A DNA stretch of 5,919 bases from Acidobacteriota bacterium (GTDB lineage: Bacteria > Acidobacteriota > Terriglobia > Terriglobales > Acidobacteriaceae): positions 1 through 5,919 of the forward strand of contig JAJYBT010000204.1 in the NCBI GenBank assembly GCA_021778875.1. The letters are read 5' to 3'. Below, one piece after another: positions 1 through 5,518 of the stretch. Numbering within the stretch: position 1 is the stretch's first letter; each line of letters begins with the position of its first letter. A program made the translations under genes and the position numbers. The notes beneath the pieces are model-generated. The model searched no databases, was not told the origin of the DNA, and was given only the letters and a program-made list of their open reading frames with translations.

Positions 1-23
1 TGCAGTTACAGGATCCGGGGTGC

Positions 24-58
24 CCCATTCATGCCGCGCCCTTCGCGGCATGGGTGGG
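24..58. repeat. Long imperfect palindrome (15-bp hairpin)
   Basis: Bases 24-38 pair with 44-58 over 15 positions including two G-T wobbles, leaving a five-base CCCTT loop. Just outside, GGGG at 17-20 and CCCC at 23-26 make a second, competing palindrome (GGGGTGCCCC). No T-run follows on either strand, so it is not a standard intrinsic terminator. I recall intergenic palindromes beginning with a GGGGTGCCCCA-like string from Acidobacteriaceae genomes, so a dispersed intergenic repeat is my preferred reading. That is memory-based inference and needs a genome-wide search. Confidence 0.6.
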
Positions 59-263
59 AAACCTCAAACCCCCACCCCGCCCGACCTCCCAGAAGGGCAC
101 GAACCCCCTTGTCAACACCCCAAATCCCCAGCCATCCTCTAACCCACTGAAAACAAACAGAAAAATCCCGCACCCCAACGTGCGAACAATTTCCGCCCAT
201 TTCGCTAACCTTGAAGCATGCCGAACCACAGCCAGCAGCCATGAGCGAGAATCGGACAGGCAA

Positions 264-300
264 GGGGGTACCCCCACCCCCCCCTAAATATTTTTCTTTT
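264..300 (+). terminator. Possible intrinsic terminator or repeat end: G5/C5 palindrome plus T-rich tract
   Basis: GGGGGTACCCCC (264-275) is a perfect palindrome but would be too tight as an RNA hairpin. GGGGG at 264-268 can instead pair with C residues in the run 277-284 across an eight-base loop. The following bases 285-300 are A/T-rich with a T5 and a T4 run. This would terminate plus-strand transcription entering from the left of the window, but no plus-strand gene is visible there, so it could equally be the edge of a repeat element. Confidence 0.3.
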
Positions 301-380
301 CCACAGAAATCGTGCGAAAAATTACACGGTGCTGTGAAATATCTACACTCGCTTGTCTAATCCCGAATAGGAGAGGGTTG

Positions 381-977
381 CTAACCTTTAATTACGCCGG
401 TCACCATCTCCACAAAGGCCCGATGCACGCGCCGGTCGTGCGACAGCTCCGGGTGGAACGTCGCCGCCAGTGTATTACCCTGGCGAACCAGCGTCGGGAA
501 GCCCTCGCGCCGTGCCAGCACCTCTACCGCGTCGCCCACGGCCACAATCCGCGGCGCCCGGATGAACACCATCTCCAGCGGTCCGCCCGGCAGACTCGTC
601 TGCTCCGTCACAATGCTGGAGTCGATCTGCCGCCCATAGGCGTTGCGCTCCACCACCGTGTCCATCACCGCCAGCGAGCGCTGGGCCGGGTTCCGCACCT
701 CGCGCGCCAGCAGAATCGCTCCCGCGCATGTTCCAAACACCGGGTGGCTCGCGCAGAACTCCTTGAGCGTCTCAAAGAAGTGCCGCTTCTCCAGAAACTT
801 CAGCATCGTGGTGGACTCGCCACCGGGCAGAATCAGCCCATCCAGGCTCGCCAGCTCTTCCGGCTTGCGCACCTCCACGGGCACAGCGCCGGCTTCTGCC
901 AGCGCCTCCGCGTGGGCTGCATAGTCTCCCTGGATCGCAAGTACGCCGATGCGCGGCAATGCGCGTTCCTGGCTCAA
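381..977 (-). CDS. pdxT: PdxT, glutaminase subunit of pyridoxal 5'-phosphate synthase
   Basis: A class I glutamine amidotransferase of 198 residues, the usual size for the family. It hydrolyses glutamine and passes ammonia to PdxS for vitamin B6 (PLP) synthesis by the DXP-independent route in the cytosol. Visible signatures are the N-terminal IGVLAIQGDYAAH, the GGEST oxyanion-region motif at residues 52-56, the nucleophile Cys84 in GTCAGAILLA, the R-N-A-Y-G-RQ segment (111-117), and the catalytic His175 and Glu177 in FHPEL. The start is TTG; it is chosen because AGGAGA lies seven bases upstream and the conserved N-terminal strand begins nine residues in. The gene is 29 bases downstream of pdxS on the same strand, so the two are almost certainly co-transcribed. 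The protein looks complete and active. Assignment is secure from family motifs and context. Confidence 0.97.
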   Translation of the reverse strand: MSQERALPRIGVLAIQGDYAAHAEALAEAGAVPVEVRKPEELASLDGLILPGGESTTMLKFLEKRHFFETLKEFCASHPVFGTCAGAILLAREVRNPAQRSLAVMDTVVERNAYGRQIDSSIVTEQTSLPGGPLEMVFIRAPRIVAVGDAVEVLARREGFPTLVRQGNTLAATFHPELSHDRRVHRAFVEMVTGVIKG

Positions 978-984
978 CCGATGT

Positions 985-990
985 TCTCCT
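985..990 (-). promoter_or_regulatory. Ribosome binding site fixing the TTG start of pdxT
   Basis: Read on the minus strand this is AGGAGA, seven bases before the TTG at 977-975. No ATG or GTG in frame is better placed, so the site decides the start. Confidence 0.8.
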
Positions 991-1006
991 GTCGAGGTCG
1001 TGGCCG

Positions 1007-1960
1007 TTACCAGCCGCGTGTCTGCAAAAGCTGCGACTCTTCAAGAGCGGCCGCGGCCAGACCCTTCATCGTCCCCGTCACCAGCTCAGAGACTTCGGCA
1101 AGAATCTTCGGGTCGTTGTAGTGCGTCGTCGCAATCACAATCGCCTTCGCGCGCGACACCGCCTCCTCGCGCTCCTTGGCATCATTCTCCACATCCAGCG
1201 GAGTGGCGCGCTCCTTCATAAAGATGCCCGATCCTACAAAGATCGCTTCCGCGCCCAGCTGCATCATCAGCGCCGCATCCGCCGGCGTCGCAATGCCACC
1301 TGCGGAGAAGTTCGGCACCGGCAGCTTGCCCGCCTGCGCCACCATGTGCACCAGCTCATACGGAGCCTGCAACTCCTTCGCCGCCAGGTAGAGCTCCTGC
1401 TCCGTCAGCACCGTCAACTGGCGCATCTCGCGCGTAATCTGGCGCATGTGCTGCACCGCGTGCACCACGTCGCCCGTGCCCGCCTCGCCCTTCGTGCGGA
1501 TCATCGCCGCGCCCTCGGCAATACGCCGCAGCGCCTCGCCCAGGTTCCGCGCGCCGCACACAAACGGCGTCGTAAACGCATGCTTGTCGATGTGGTGCGC
1601 TTCGTCCGCCGGCGTCAGAACCTCGCTCTCGTCGATGAAGTCCACACCCAGCTCCTGCAGAATCTGCGCCTCGGCAAAGTGCCCAATCCGCGCCTTCGCC
1701 ATCACCGGAATCGAGACCGCCTGGATAATCTCCTTGATCAGGCTCGGCTTGGCCATCCGGGCCACGCCGCCCTCCGCGCGAATCATGGCCGGCACGCGCT
1801 CCAGCGCCATCACTGAGGTGGCGCCCGCCTCCTCGGCAATCCGCGCCTGCTCCACGTTCATCACGTCCATGATGACGCCGCCCTTCAGCATCTCTGCCAG
1901 GCCCACTTTCAGGCGCAAACCCGTACCTGCAACACTCTTGTTTCCATTCGCTTCTGCCAT
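1007..1960 (-). CDS. pdxS: PdxS, synthase subunit of pyridoxal 5'-phosphate synthase
   Basis: A (beta/alpha)8-barrel protein of 317 residues that condenses ribose 5-phosphate, glyceraldehyde 3-phosphate and PdxT-derived ammonia into PLP. In characterised homologues it forms a dodecamer decorated with PdxT. The expected residues are present with an offset of about eight from Bacillus numbering: Asp32 in IMDVMN, the first catalytic lysine Lys89 in [10 protein letters not shown], and the second, Lys157, in [12 protein letters not shown], which also forms part of the phosphate-binding region. [14 protein letters not shown] (134-147) and the C-terminal GSGIF segment are also typical. The ATG at 1960 has GAGG about ten bases upstream. 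The first 14 or so residues are a poorly conserved tail. pdxT follows immediately, and the sigma-factor gene on the other side is divergent. The gene appears intact and the assignment is secure. Confidence 0.98.
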   Translation of the reverse strand: MAEANGNKSVAGTGLRLKVGLAEMLKGGVIMDVMNVEQARIAEEAGATSVMALERVPAMIRAEGGVARMAKPSLIKEIIQAVSIPVMAKARIGHFAEAQILQELGVDFIDESEVLTPADEAHHIDKHAFTTPFVCGARNLGEALRRIAEGAAMIRTKGEAGTGDVVHAVQHMRQITREMRQLTVLTEQELYLAAKELQAPYELVHMVAQAGKLPVPNFSAGGIATPADAALMMQLGAEAIFVGSGIFMKERATPLDVENDAKEREEAVSRAKAIVIATTHYNDPKILAEVSELVTGTMKGLAAAALEESQLLQTRGW

Positions 1961-2159
1961 CTTCTTATGACCTCGATTCAGGACTGCATGCGGGCCTCAA
2001 AACCCGCCCTGCCTCTCTTCGGCAACAACTATCAGTGTAGCAGCGAAGACATGTACGGTAACGACCGGAAACAAACGCGTTTTCCTCTCACTGCAATCCT
2101 TAGCGTATTCCAATCTTTCTGTCCCAACTCTGGTCAGTCGCTTGCACACTTCCATCGGC
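1961..2159. other. Divergent spacer between pdxS and the sigma-factor gene
   Basis: These 199 bases must carry the promoters of both divergent units. I find no strong -35/-10 pair on either strand and no match to the sigma-28 consensus (TAAAGTTT-N11-GCCGATAA) in front of the sigma gene, so autoregulation by its own product is not visible here. The only structure worth naming is a short stem at 1990-2007. Confidence 0.5.
2034..2039 (-). promoter_or_regulatory. Candidate -10 box for the pdxS-pdxT operon
   Basis: On the minus strand this reads TACACT, a four-of-six match to the housekeeping -10 consensus, about 70 bases before the pdxS ATG. The region 16-17 bases further upstream (TTACCG-like) is a poor -35. 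Between it and pdxS a small hairpin is possible (GCGGG 1990-1994 with CCCGC 2003-2007). This is a suggestion only. Confidence 0.22.
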
Positions 2160-3071
2160 ATGGACACACTTGACCCGATTGCTGCGCTGTCCCTGCAGGT
2201 CTCCGCGTCCAGGGCCCCAGTTACCACCCGTGGAACTCACCCTTCCGTCACAAACCGCTCCACGCGCCGTGCTGCAGCTGCGAACCTGCCCGCAGCGCTC
2301 GGCAGCGAACGCGAGAACGTTCTTCTGGAGCACCTCCCCATCGTGCGCTATCTGGCGCGACGCATCCATGAGCGGCTCCCTCAGCACGTCGATTTAGAAG
2401 ACCTGGTATCGGCGGGCGTGTTGGGCCTTATGGATGCCCTGAACAAGTTCGATCCGGCACAGAAGGTACAGTTCCGTAGTTACGCCCAGTTCCGCATACG
2501 TGGCGCAATTCTCGATAGTCTGCGCTCGCTCGACTGGGGGCCGCGCGAGCTGCGCCGCAAGGGCCGCGCCATCGAGGAGGCGATCCGCGTCCTGACTGCG
2601 CGGCTGAAACGGCCACCATATGAGGAAGAGATTGCCGCCGAGCTGGCTCTCGACCTCGAGGCCTATCATCAGCTTCTCGGCGAATTGAAGGGCCTTGAGA
2701 TTGGCACGCTGCATGCCGAGCGCAACGAGGACTCCGGCGAGGAAGAGTTGATCTACGTGCAGTGCCGGCCGGAAGAGGATCCGCTCTTTCTCTACCTGCG
2801 CGGCGAGCTTGAAGAGCGGCTGACGTCGGCCATCGTCGGGCTGCCGGAGCGTGAGCGGCTGGTGATGACGCTCTACTACTTTGAAGAGATGACCATGCGC
2901 GAGATTGGCCTGGCGCTTCGCGTTGTCGAGTCGCGCGTTTCGCAGATGCACGCCTCTGCGGTCGTGCGCCTGCGCACGGCCCTCGGAGACTTTGCCGCCA
3001 GAGGCCGGGCGGCTTCCGCGCACAGAAAGGGATTTCCCGCGTACCACGCGGTCCGGCCGGGCAAGTGCTAG
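2160..3071 (+). CDS. fliA: Sigma-28 (FliA/WhiG) family RNA polymerase sigma factor
   Basis: A group 3 sigma factor of 303 residues from the ATG chosen here. Region 2 spans about 55-130, including VDLEDLVSAGVLGLMDAL (core binding) and FRSYAQFRIRGAILDSLRSLDWGPRELRR, which closely follows the FliA/WhiG pattern for -10 recognition. Region 3 follows to about 185. Region 4 is about 215-275, with the -35 helix-turn-helix MREIGLALRVVESRVSQMHA. The first 50 residues are a Ser/Thr/Arg/Ala-rich extension, and a basic tail of about 27 residues ends in Cys. A TTG at 2142 would add six residues; neither start has a good Shine-Dalgarno, so the N-terminus is uncertain. The FlgM homologue 118 bases downstream strongly supports the sigma-28 class. 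The flagellar role implied by the symbol is inference, as no flagellar gene is in view. Confidence 0.9.
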   Translation: MDTLDPIAALSLQVSASRAPVTTRGTHPSVTNRSTRRAAAANLPAALGSERENVLLEHLPIVRYLARRIHERLPQHVDLEDLVSAGVLGLMDALNKFDPAQKVQFRSYAQFRIRGAILDSLRSLDWGPRELRRKGRAIEEAIRVLTARLKRPPYEEEIAAELALDLEAYHQLLGELKGLEIGTLHAERNEDSGEEELIYVQCRPEEDPLFLYLRGELEERLTSAIVGLPERERLVMTLYYFEEMTMREIGLALRVVESRVSQMHASAVVRLRTALGDFAARGRAASAHRKGFPAYHAVRPGKC

Positions 3072-3101
3072 CGGCAAAAGATTAGAAAATTCCAAGGAGG
3101 C

Positions 3102-3185
3102 ATGTTCCGAGTCCCATTCGATGCGAGCGCTCAGCAACGGCTAGAGAAAAAAAGACCACTGCCGATAATCAAGCCGTGGAGATAG
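3102..3185 (+). CDS. Possible 27-residue leader peptide between sigma and anti-sigma genes
   Basis: A short open frame running ATG to TAG, ending four bases before the flgM ATG; its last codons overlap the flgM ribosome binding site. A perfect AAGGAGG (3094-3100) precedes it, but with only one base of spacing to the ATG, which is too close for normal initiation. The predicted product is basic (several Arg and Lys). Codon choice (CTA, ATA, AGA, CGA) is unlike the neighbouring genes, which argues against a conserved protein. It may be a coupling peptide for flgM, or the Shine-Dalgarno may be fortuitous. Low confidence. Confidence 0.2.
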   Translation: MFRVPFDASAQQRLEKKRPLPIIKPWR

Positions 3186-3189
3186 CTCA

Positions 3190-3549
3190 ATGGGCAATCG
3201 TAATACCGCTGATTCGTTCCCCGATCGGCTCCCGGAGCGATTTATGGAAGGCTTTCCAGATCCGTTTCCAGACCGGTTGAAGACCACGCACGCCTCGTCC
3301 GCATTCGGTGCGGCTTCTTCGTACAAACAATCTGCCCCGTGCGCCGACCGCTCGTCCGCACGCAAGGCGACTTTTGCCTATGGCGCCGCGCTGCTTACAG
3401 ATCCGGAGCCGCAAGACTCCGTGCGTGCCGCCAAAGTGGCGGAGGTGCGGGCAGCGCTCGCCGCTGGCACGTACCATGTCTCAGCCCAGGCCGTAGCCGG
3501 CAAGCTGCTCGATGCCATGCTCGCCGGCAGGCGCTCCGCGGACAGCTGA
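3190..3549 (+). CDS. flgM: FlgM-type anti-sigma-28 factor
   Basis: A 119-residue protein whose residues 76-111 match the FlgM core: DSVRAAKVAEVRAALAAGTY, then HVSAQAVAGKLLDAML. This segment is what binds sigma-28 in known FlgM proteins and keeps it from RNA polymerase until export or release. The rest is low-complexity and probably disordered, as is usual for FlgM. Residues 10-30 hold a Phe/Pro/Asp-rich repeat (FPDRLPERF, FPDPFPDRL) that I do not know from the family. GGAG (3178-3181) lies eight bases before the ATG, and the frame is closed by a TAA at 3166, so the start is firm. It follows the sigma gene on the same strand, giving a cognate sigma/anti-sigma pair. The protein is slightly longer than the roughly 100 residues typical of FlgM. 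Identification rests on the C-terminal pattern plus context. Confidence 0.85.
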   Translation: MGNRNTADSFPDRLPERFMEGFPDPFPDRLKTTHASSAFGAASSYKQSAPCADRSSARKATFAYGAALLTDPEPQDSVRAAKVAEVRAALAAGTYHVSAQAVAGKLLDAMLAGRRSADS

Positions 3550-3618
3550 CGCGCGGCGATCAAACAGAAGTCGTGTATGCGCGCCGCCGATTGCTCCATC
3601 CAGCGCGACGCGAAGCAG

Positions 3619-3655
3619 GGTGAATCCGTCTATACTCAAGTCGAAAGGATTCGCC
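3619..3655 (+). promoter_or_regulatory. Inverted repeat enclosing a -10-like box and the RBS of the 75-residue gene
   Basis: GGTGAATCC (3619-3627) and GGATTCGCC (3647-3655) pair over nine positions with one G-T wobble and a 19-base loop. Inside lies TATACT (3631-3636), five of six against the -10 consensus, though no -35 is visible 16-18 bases upstream. The ribosome binding sequence AAAGGA (3644-3649) overlaps the right arm, which ends one base before the TTG start. As DNA this could be an operator. As RNA read through from flgM it could mask the ribosome binding site. Confidence 0.4.
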
Positions 3656-3883
3656 TTGCTCGCCCCTTTGCGCTTTCTCTGGAACGCAACCCGCGGCCAT
3701 CGTCTCACGCCCTGGCGGAGCGAGTATCTTCGCTGGCGTGTCGAAACCTATTCGGGCAAGCGCGCAGAGACGCTGCGGGCAAAAGATATCTTCGGTTTTG
3801 TATGGACCAACCGCTGGGAGCTTCTGAACTTTCTTCTCTGGACCCGGCAGTTGGATCAGGCGGCGCGCAAACGGGATGCATAA
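3656..3883 (+). CDS. Small Trp/Arg-rich protein of unknown function
   Basis: A 75-residue protein I cannot name, although I believe similar short proteins with a WRSxYLRWRxETY-like core occur in acidobacteria (recollection, not a search). It has six Trp and twelve Arg. The core is LTPWRSEYLRWRVETYSG (17-34), followed by an amphipathic hydrophobic stretch IFGFVWTNRWELLNFLLW (45-62) and a charged C-terminus. No signal peptide, no full transmembrane helix and no catalytic motif are visible. The TTG start is preferred because AAAGGA lies six bases upstream. The same frame is open back to 3512, but that extension is an overlap with flgM and reads as low-complexity sequence. The stop overlaps the ATG of the VWA gene by eight bases, so the two are probably translationally coupled. 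A membrane-associated or protein-binding adaptor is possible but is inference. Confidence 0.68.
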   Translation: MLAPLRFLWNATRGHRLTPWRSEYLRWRVETYSGKRAETLRAKDIFGFVWTNRWELLNFLLWTRQLDQAARKRDA

Positions 3884-4970
3884 GCACACACGGTCCCATT
3901 CCGGCGCGATGCAGCACAGTACAGCAACTTCCGCTCTTCCGCTCCGCAGAAATACGTTGCGTTGTCTGCGCGTCTGCACAGCCCTGTTCTTCTTCGCCGC
4001 AATCGCAGGCGCGCAGCAGTTGCCGCCGGCGGAGCCGCCCATGCCCATGCACGGCAATCAAGCGGACACGCCTACCATCCGCGTCACCACCACAGAGGTT
4101 CTTGTTCCCACGCTCGTGGAAAAGCGCGATGGCAGCATCCTCTACGGCCTGAAGCCGAGCGATTTCGTCGTGCAGGATGATGGCGTCCCGCAAAAGATCC
4201 AGGTGCAGCAGGAGATGGATACCGCTCCTGTTTCGCTCGTCGTAGCCGTGGAGGAGGGAGGCGCCAGCGTGCTCGAGTTTGACAAGCTGGCCCGCCTGGG
4301 GCCACTTCTCGATCTCTTCCTCGCGGATCCGCGCAGCCAGGCGGCCCTCGTCGGCTTTGATTCCAAGCCGCACCTCATTCGCGATTACACGCACTCCGGC
4401 GAAGAACTGAATCAGGACCTTCGCACCCTGGAGCCGGGCGATGGCGGCGCCGCGATTCTCGACACGGTCAGCTATGCGGTTGACCTGCTGGAATCGCAGC
4501 CGAAGGAGTTCCGTCGCGTGCTCTTGCTCATCAGCGAGGAGCGCGACCACGGCAGCAAGCACGCAAAGCCCGCACAAGTCGTTCAAAAGATAGGTCGTTC
4601 CGATGTCCTTGTTTTAAGCGTGTCCTTCTCGCCATCTCGCGCCGAGCTCTTGCACGACGTCAAGGATTCCGGCGACGACCGCACCCTGAATCTGGTATCG
4701 ACCCTCGTGATGGCCGTCAAGGCCTTCAAGAAGAATGTGGCCAGGGAAGTGGCCCTGATGAGCGGCGGCGAGTACACCACGTTCACCGGAGACAAGCGGT
4801 TTGAGCAGCGCGTCGTGGATGCGGCCCGGCACGTGCGCAACCGCTATCTCATCACCTTCAGCCCCTCGAATCCCACGCCCGGTCTGCACACGATTCGCGT
4901 CAGCACCACGCAGGACTACGGCGCGCGCATCGTGGCCCGTGCTAATTACTGGATCCAGCAGCAACAGTGA
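3876..4970 (+). CDS. Secreted VWFA-related Acidobacterial domain protein
   Basis: A 364-residue exported protein. A basic n-region (R24, R25, R29, R32) leads into a hydrophobic core about 33-45 and a plausible signal peptidase site after AGA (44-46). The mature part begins with a Pro-rich linker, then a beta-rich segment typical of the family, TTEVLVPTLVEKRDGSILYGLKPSDFVVQDDGVPQKI (72-108). A VWA-like fold follows from 118 and ends with the family's closing pattern RYLITFSPSNPTPGLHTIRV. The canonical DxSxS metal motif should follow VSLVVAV (119-125) but reads EEGGAS, and the usual late Asp of LISDG is Glu221 in LLLISEERD, so metal binding is doubtful. Partners are unknown; VWA folds generally mediate protein contacts. 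The start overlaps the preceding gene by eight bases. Met12 (3909) is an alternative start. No clear terminator follows. Confidence 0.93.
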   Translation: MHKHTRSHSGAMQHSTATSALPLRRNTLRCLRVCTALFFFAAIAGAQQLPPAEPPMPMHGNQADTPTIRVTTTEVLVPTLVEKRDGSILYGLKPSDFVVQDDGVPQKIQVQQEMDTAPVSLVVAVEEGGASVLEFDKLARLGPLLDLFLADPRSQAALVGFDSKPHLIRDYTHSGEELNQDLRTLEPGDGGAAILDTVSYAVDLLESQPKEFRRVLLLISEERDHGSKHAKPAQVVQKIGRSDVLVLSVSFSPSRAELLHDVKDSGDDRTLNLVSTLVMAVKAFKKNVAREVALMSGGEYTTFTGDKRFEQRVVDAARHVRNRYLITFSPSNPTPGLHTIRVSTTQDYGARIVARANYWIQQQQ

Positions 4971-5044
4971 CACCCGCCGCCGTAAGGCTCAGAGACAAAG
5001 TAGGTTCCAGCCGCTTTCCACAAATGGCGCCACGGCCGCATTCA

Positions 5045-5053
5045 TGGTAATCT
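5045..5053 (+). promoter_or_regulatory. Weak candidate extended -10 upstream of rpsO
   Basis: TGGTAATCT resembles an extended -10 (TGn plus a partial match to TATAAT), about 50 bases before the rpsO start. No credible -35 is seen at 16-18 bases. The 135-base gap after the VWA gene and the housekeeping nature of rpsO argue that a promoter lies somewhere here. Confidence 0.25.
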
Positions 5054-5087
5054 CACTGTAGACACTTAAGAGTGGACTGAGAACGCT

Positions 5088-5094
5088 AGAGGAG
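5088..5094 (+). promoter_or_regulatory. Ribosome binding site of rpsO
   Basis: AGAGGAG, eleven bases before the GTG at 5106. It supports the GTG rather than the adjacent TTG at 5109 as start, since the latter would lengthen the spacing to 14. Confidence 0.65.
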
Positions 5095-5105
5095 TAACAC
5101 ACGAC

Positions 5106-5372
5106 GTGTTGGCGACTGCAAAGAAAACCGAACTGATTGAACGCTTCCGCACCCACGAGTCGGATACCGGCTCTCCGGAGGTCCAGATCGCAATTCTGAG
5201 TGAGCGGATTGGCGAGCTGACGGAACACTTCAAGACTCACAAGAAGGACCACGCTTCCCGGCGCGGCCTCCTGATGCTGGTCAGCAAGCGCCGCCGTTTG
5301 CTGGATTACCTGAAGACCCACGACACGGATCGTTACCGCGACGTGATCTCCAAACTCGGTATCCGCAAGTAA
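5106..5372 (+). CDS. rpsO: 30S ribosomal protein S15
   Basis: An 88-residue protein, essentially full family length (about 89). It binds 16S rRNA early in 30S assembly and contacts the 50S subunit in bridge B4. Signature stretches are [20 protein letters not shown] (residues 16-35, a conserved block), [19 protein letters not shown] (38-56), which contains the rRNA-binding loop, and RRRLLDYLK followed by the C-terminal KLGIRK. The start is GTG with AGAGGAG upstream. The gene precedes pnp, the arrangement found in very many bacteria. S15 represses its own translation through a structured leader in several bacteria; the region before the GTG here is short and I cannot identify such a fold. Intact and secure. 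Confidence 0.98.
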   Translation: MLATAKKTELIERFRTHESDTGSPEVQIAILSERIGELTEHFKTHKKDHASRRGLLMLVSKRRRLLDYLKTHDTDRYRDVISKLGIRK

Positions 5373-5415
5373 TCAGAAAGCAGACTTTGACCCGGAAGCG
5401 CCCAGACCGGAAACT

Positions 5416-5450
5416 GGTCACGGCCGCCGTTCTTCACAGAACCCGTGGCC
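5416..5450 (+). ncRNA. Bulged 13-bp RNA hairpin in the rpsO-pnp spacer
   Basis: GGTCACGG (5416-5423) pairs with CCGTGGCC (5443-5450) over eight positions with one G-U. A five-base bulge (CCGCC, 5424-5428) follows on the 5' side, then GTTCT (5429-5433) pairs with AGAAC (5438-5442) closing a TCAC loop. It shares bases 5416-5419 with the smaller upstream stem, so the two cannot form together. Likely an mRNA element rather than a separate RNA gene. Confidence 0.5.
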
Positions 5451-5458
5451 TTGGTGTA

Positions 5459-5518
5459 CCTGGCGAGCCACACCGGATGCCAGGGCTTGCGCTGAGTTAT
5501 CGACTCAGCCAGGCCCTG
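5459..5518 (+). ncRNA. Two competing RNA stems in the pnp leader
   Basis: GCTGAGT (5491-5497) pairs with ACTCAGC (5503-5509) around a TATCG loop, and CAGGGC (5481-5486) pairs with GCCCTG (5513-5518) below a small internal loop, giving a 13-bp two-part stem. Alternatively GCCAGG (5479-5484) pairs with CCTGGC (5459-5464), which uses up part of the outer arm. TGTTGTTC follows the stem, a weak T-rich stretch, so attenuation or terminator function is possible but not evident. Confidence 0.5.

Larger units (their letters stand above)
1..380. other. Gene-free C-rich spacer downstream of pdxT
   Basis: No open frame here looks like a real protein; the 77-codon plus-strand frame at 54-287 is an artefact of C-rich sequence and has no recognisable domain. 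What the stretch does hold is a long hairpin at 24-58, a strong excess of C over G on the plus strand from about 60 to 285, a small inverted repeat (CGCAC 169-173 with GTGCG 180-184), a perfect GGGGGTACCCCC palindrome at 264-275 followed by eight C, and an A/T-rich tract from 285 to about 300. pdxT ends at 381 reading into this region. I see no clear intrinsic terminator for pdxT on the minus strand. Confidence 0.7.

Noticed and set aside
54..287. Plus-strand 77-codon open frame in the C-rich spacer
   Set aside because: Low-complexity Pro/Thr/Asn composition, no ribosome binding site and overlap with palindromic non-coding sequence.
312..1121. Plus-strand 269-codon open frame
   Set aside because: It is antisense to pdxT, which has intact catalytic motifs; its Arg/His-rich translation is typical of a shadow frame in GC-rich DNA.
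959..1816. Plus-strand 285-codon open frame
   Set aside because: Antisense to pdxS, with an Arg/His/Leu-rich translation and no domain.
2394..3137. Minus-strand 247-codon open frame opposite the sigma factor
   Set aside because: The plus-strand frame encodes a clear sigma-28 protein; the reverse frame shows no family pattern.
3512..3655. N-terminal extension of the 75-residue gene back to an ATG at 3512
   Set aside because: It would overlap flgM by 38 bases and adds low-complexity residues; the TTG at 3656 has a well-spaced AAAGGA.
3705..4586. Minus-strand 293-codon open frame
   Set aside because: Shadow of the VWA gene, whose signal peptide and family motifs on the plus strand are clear.
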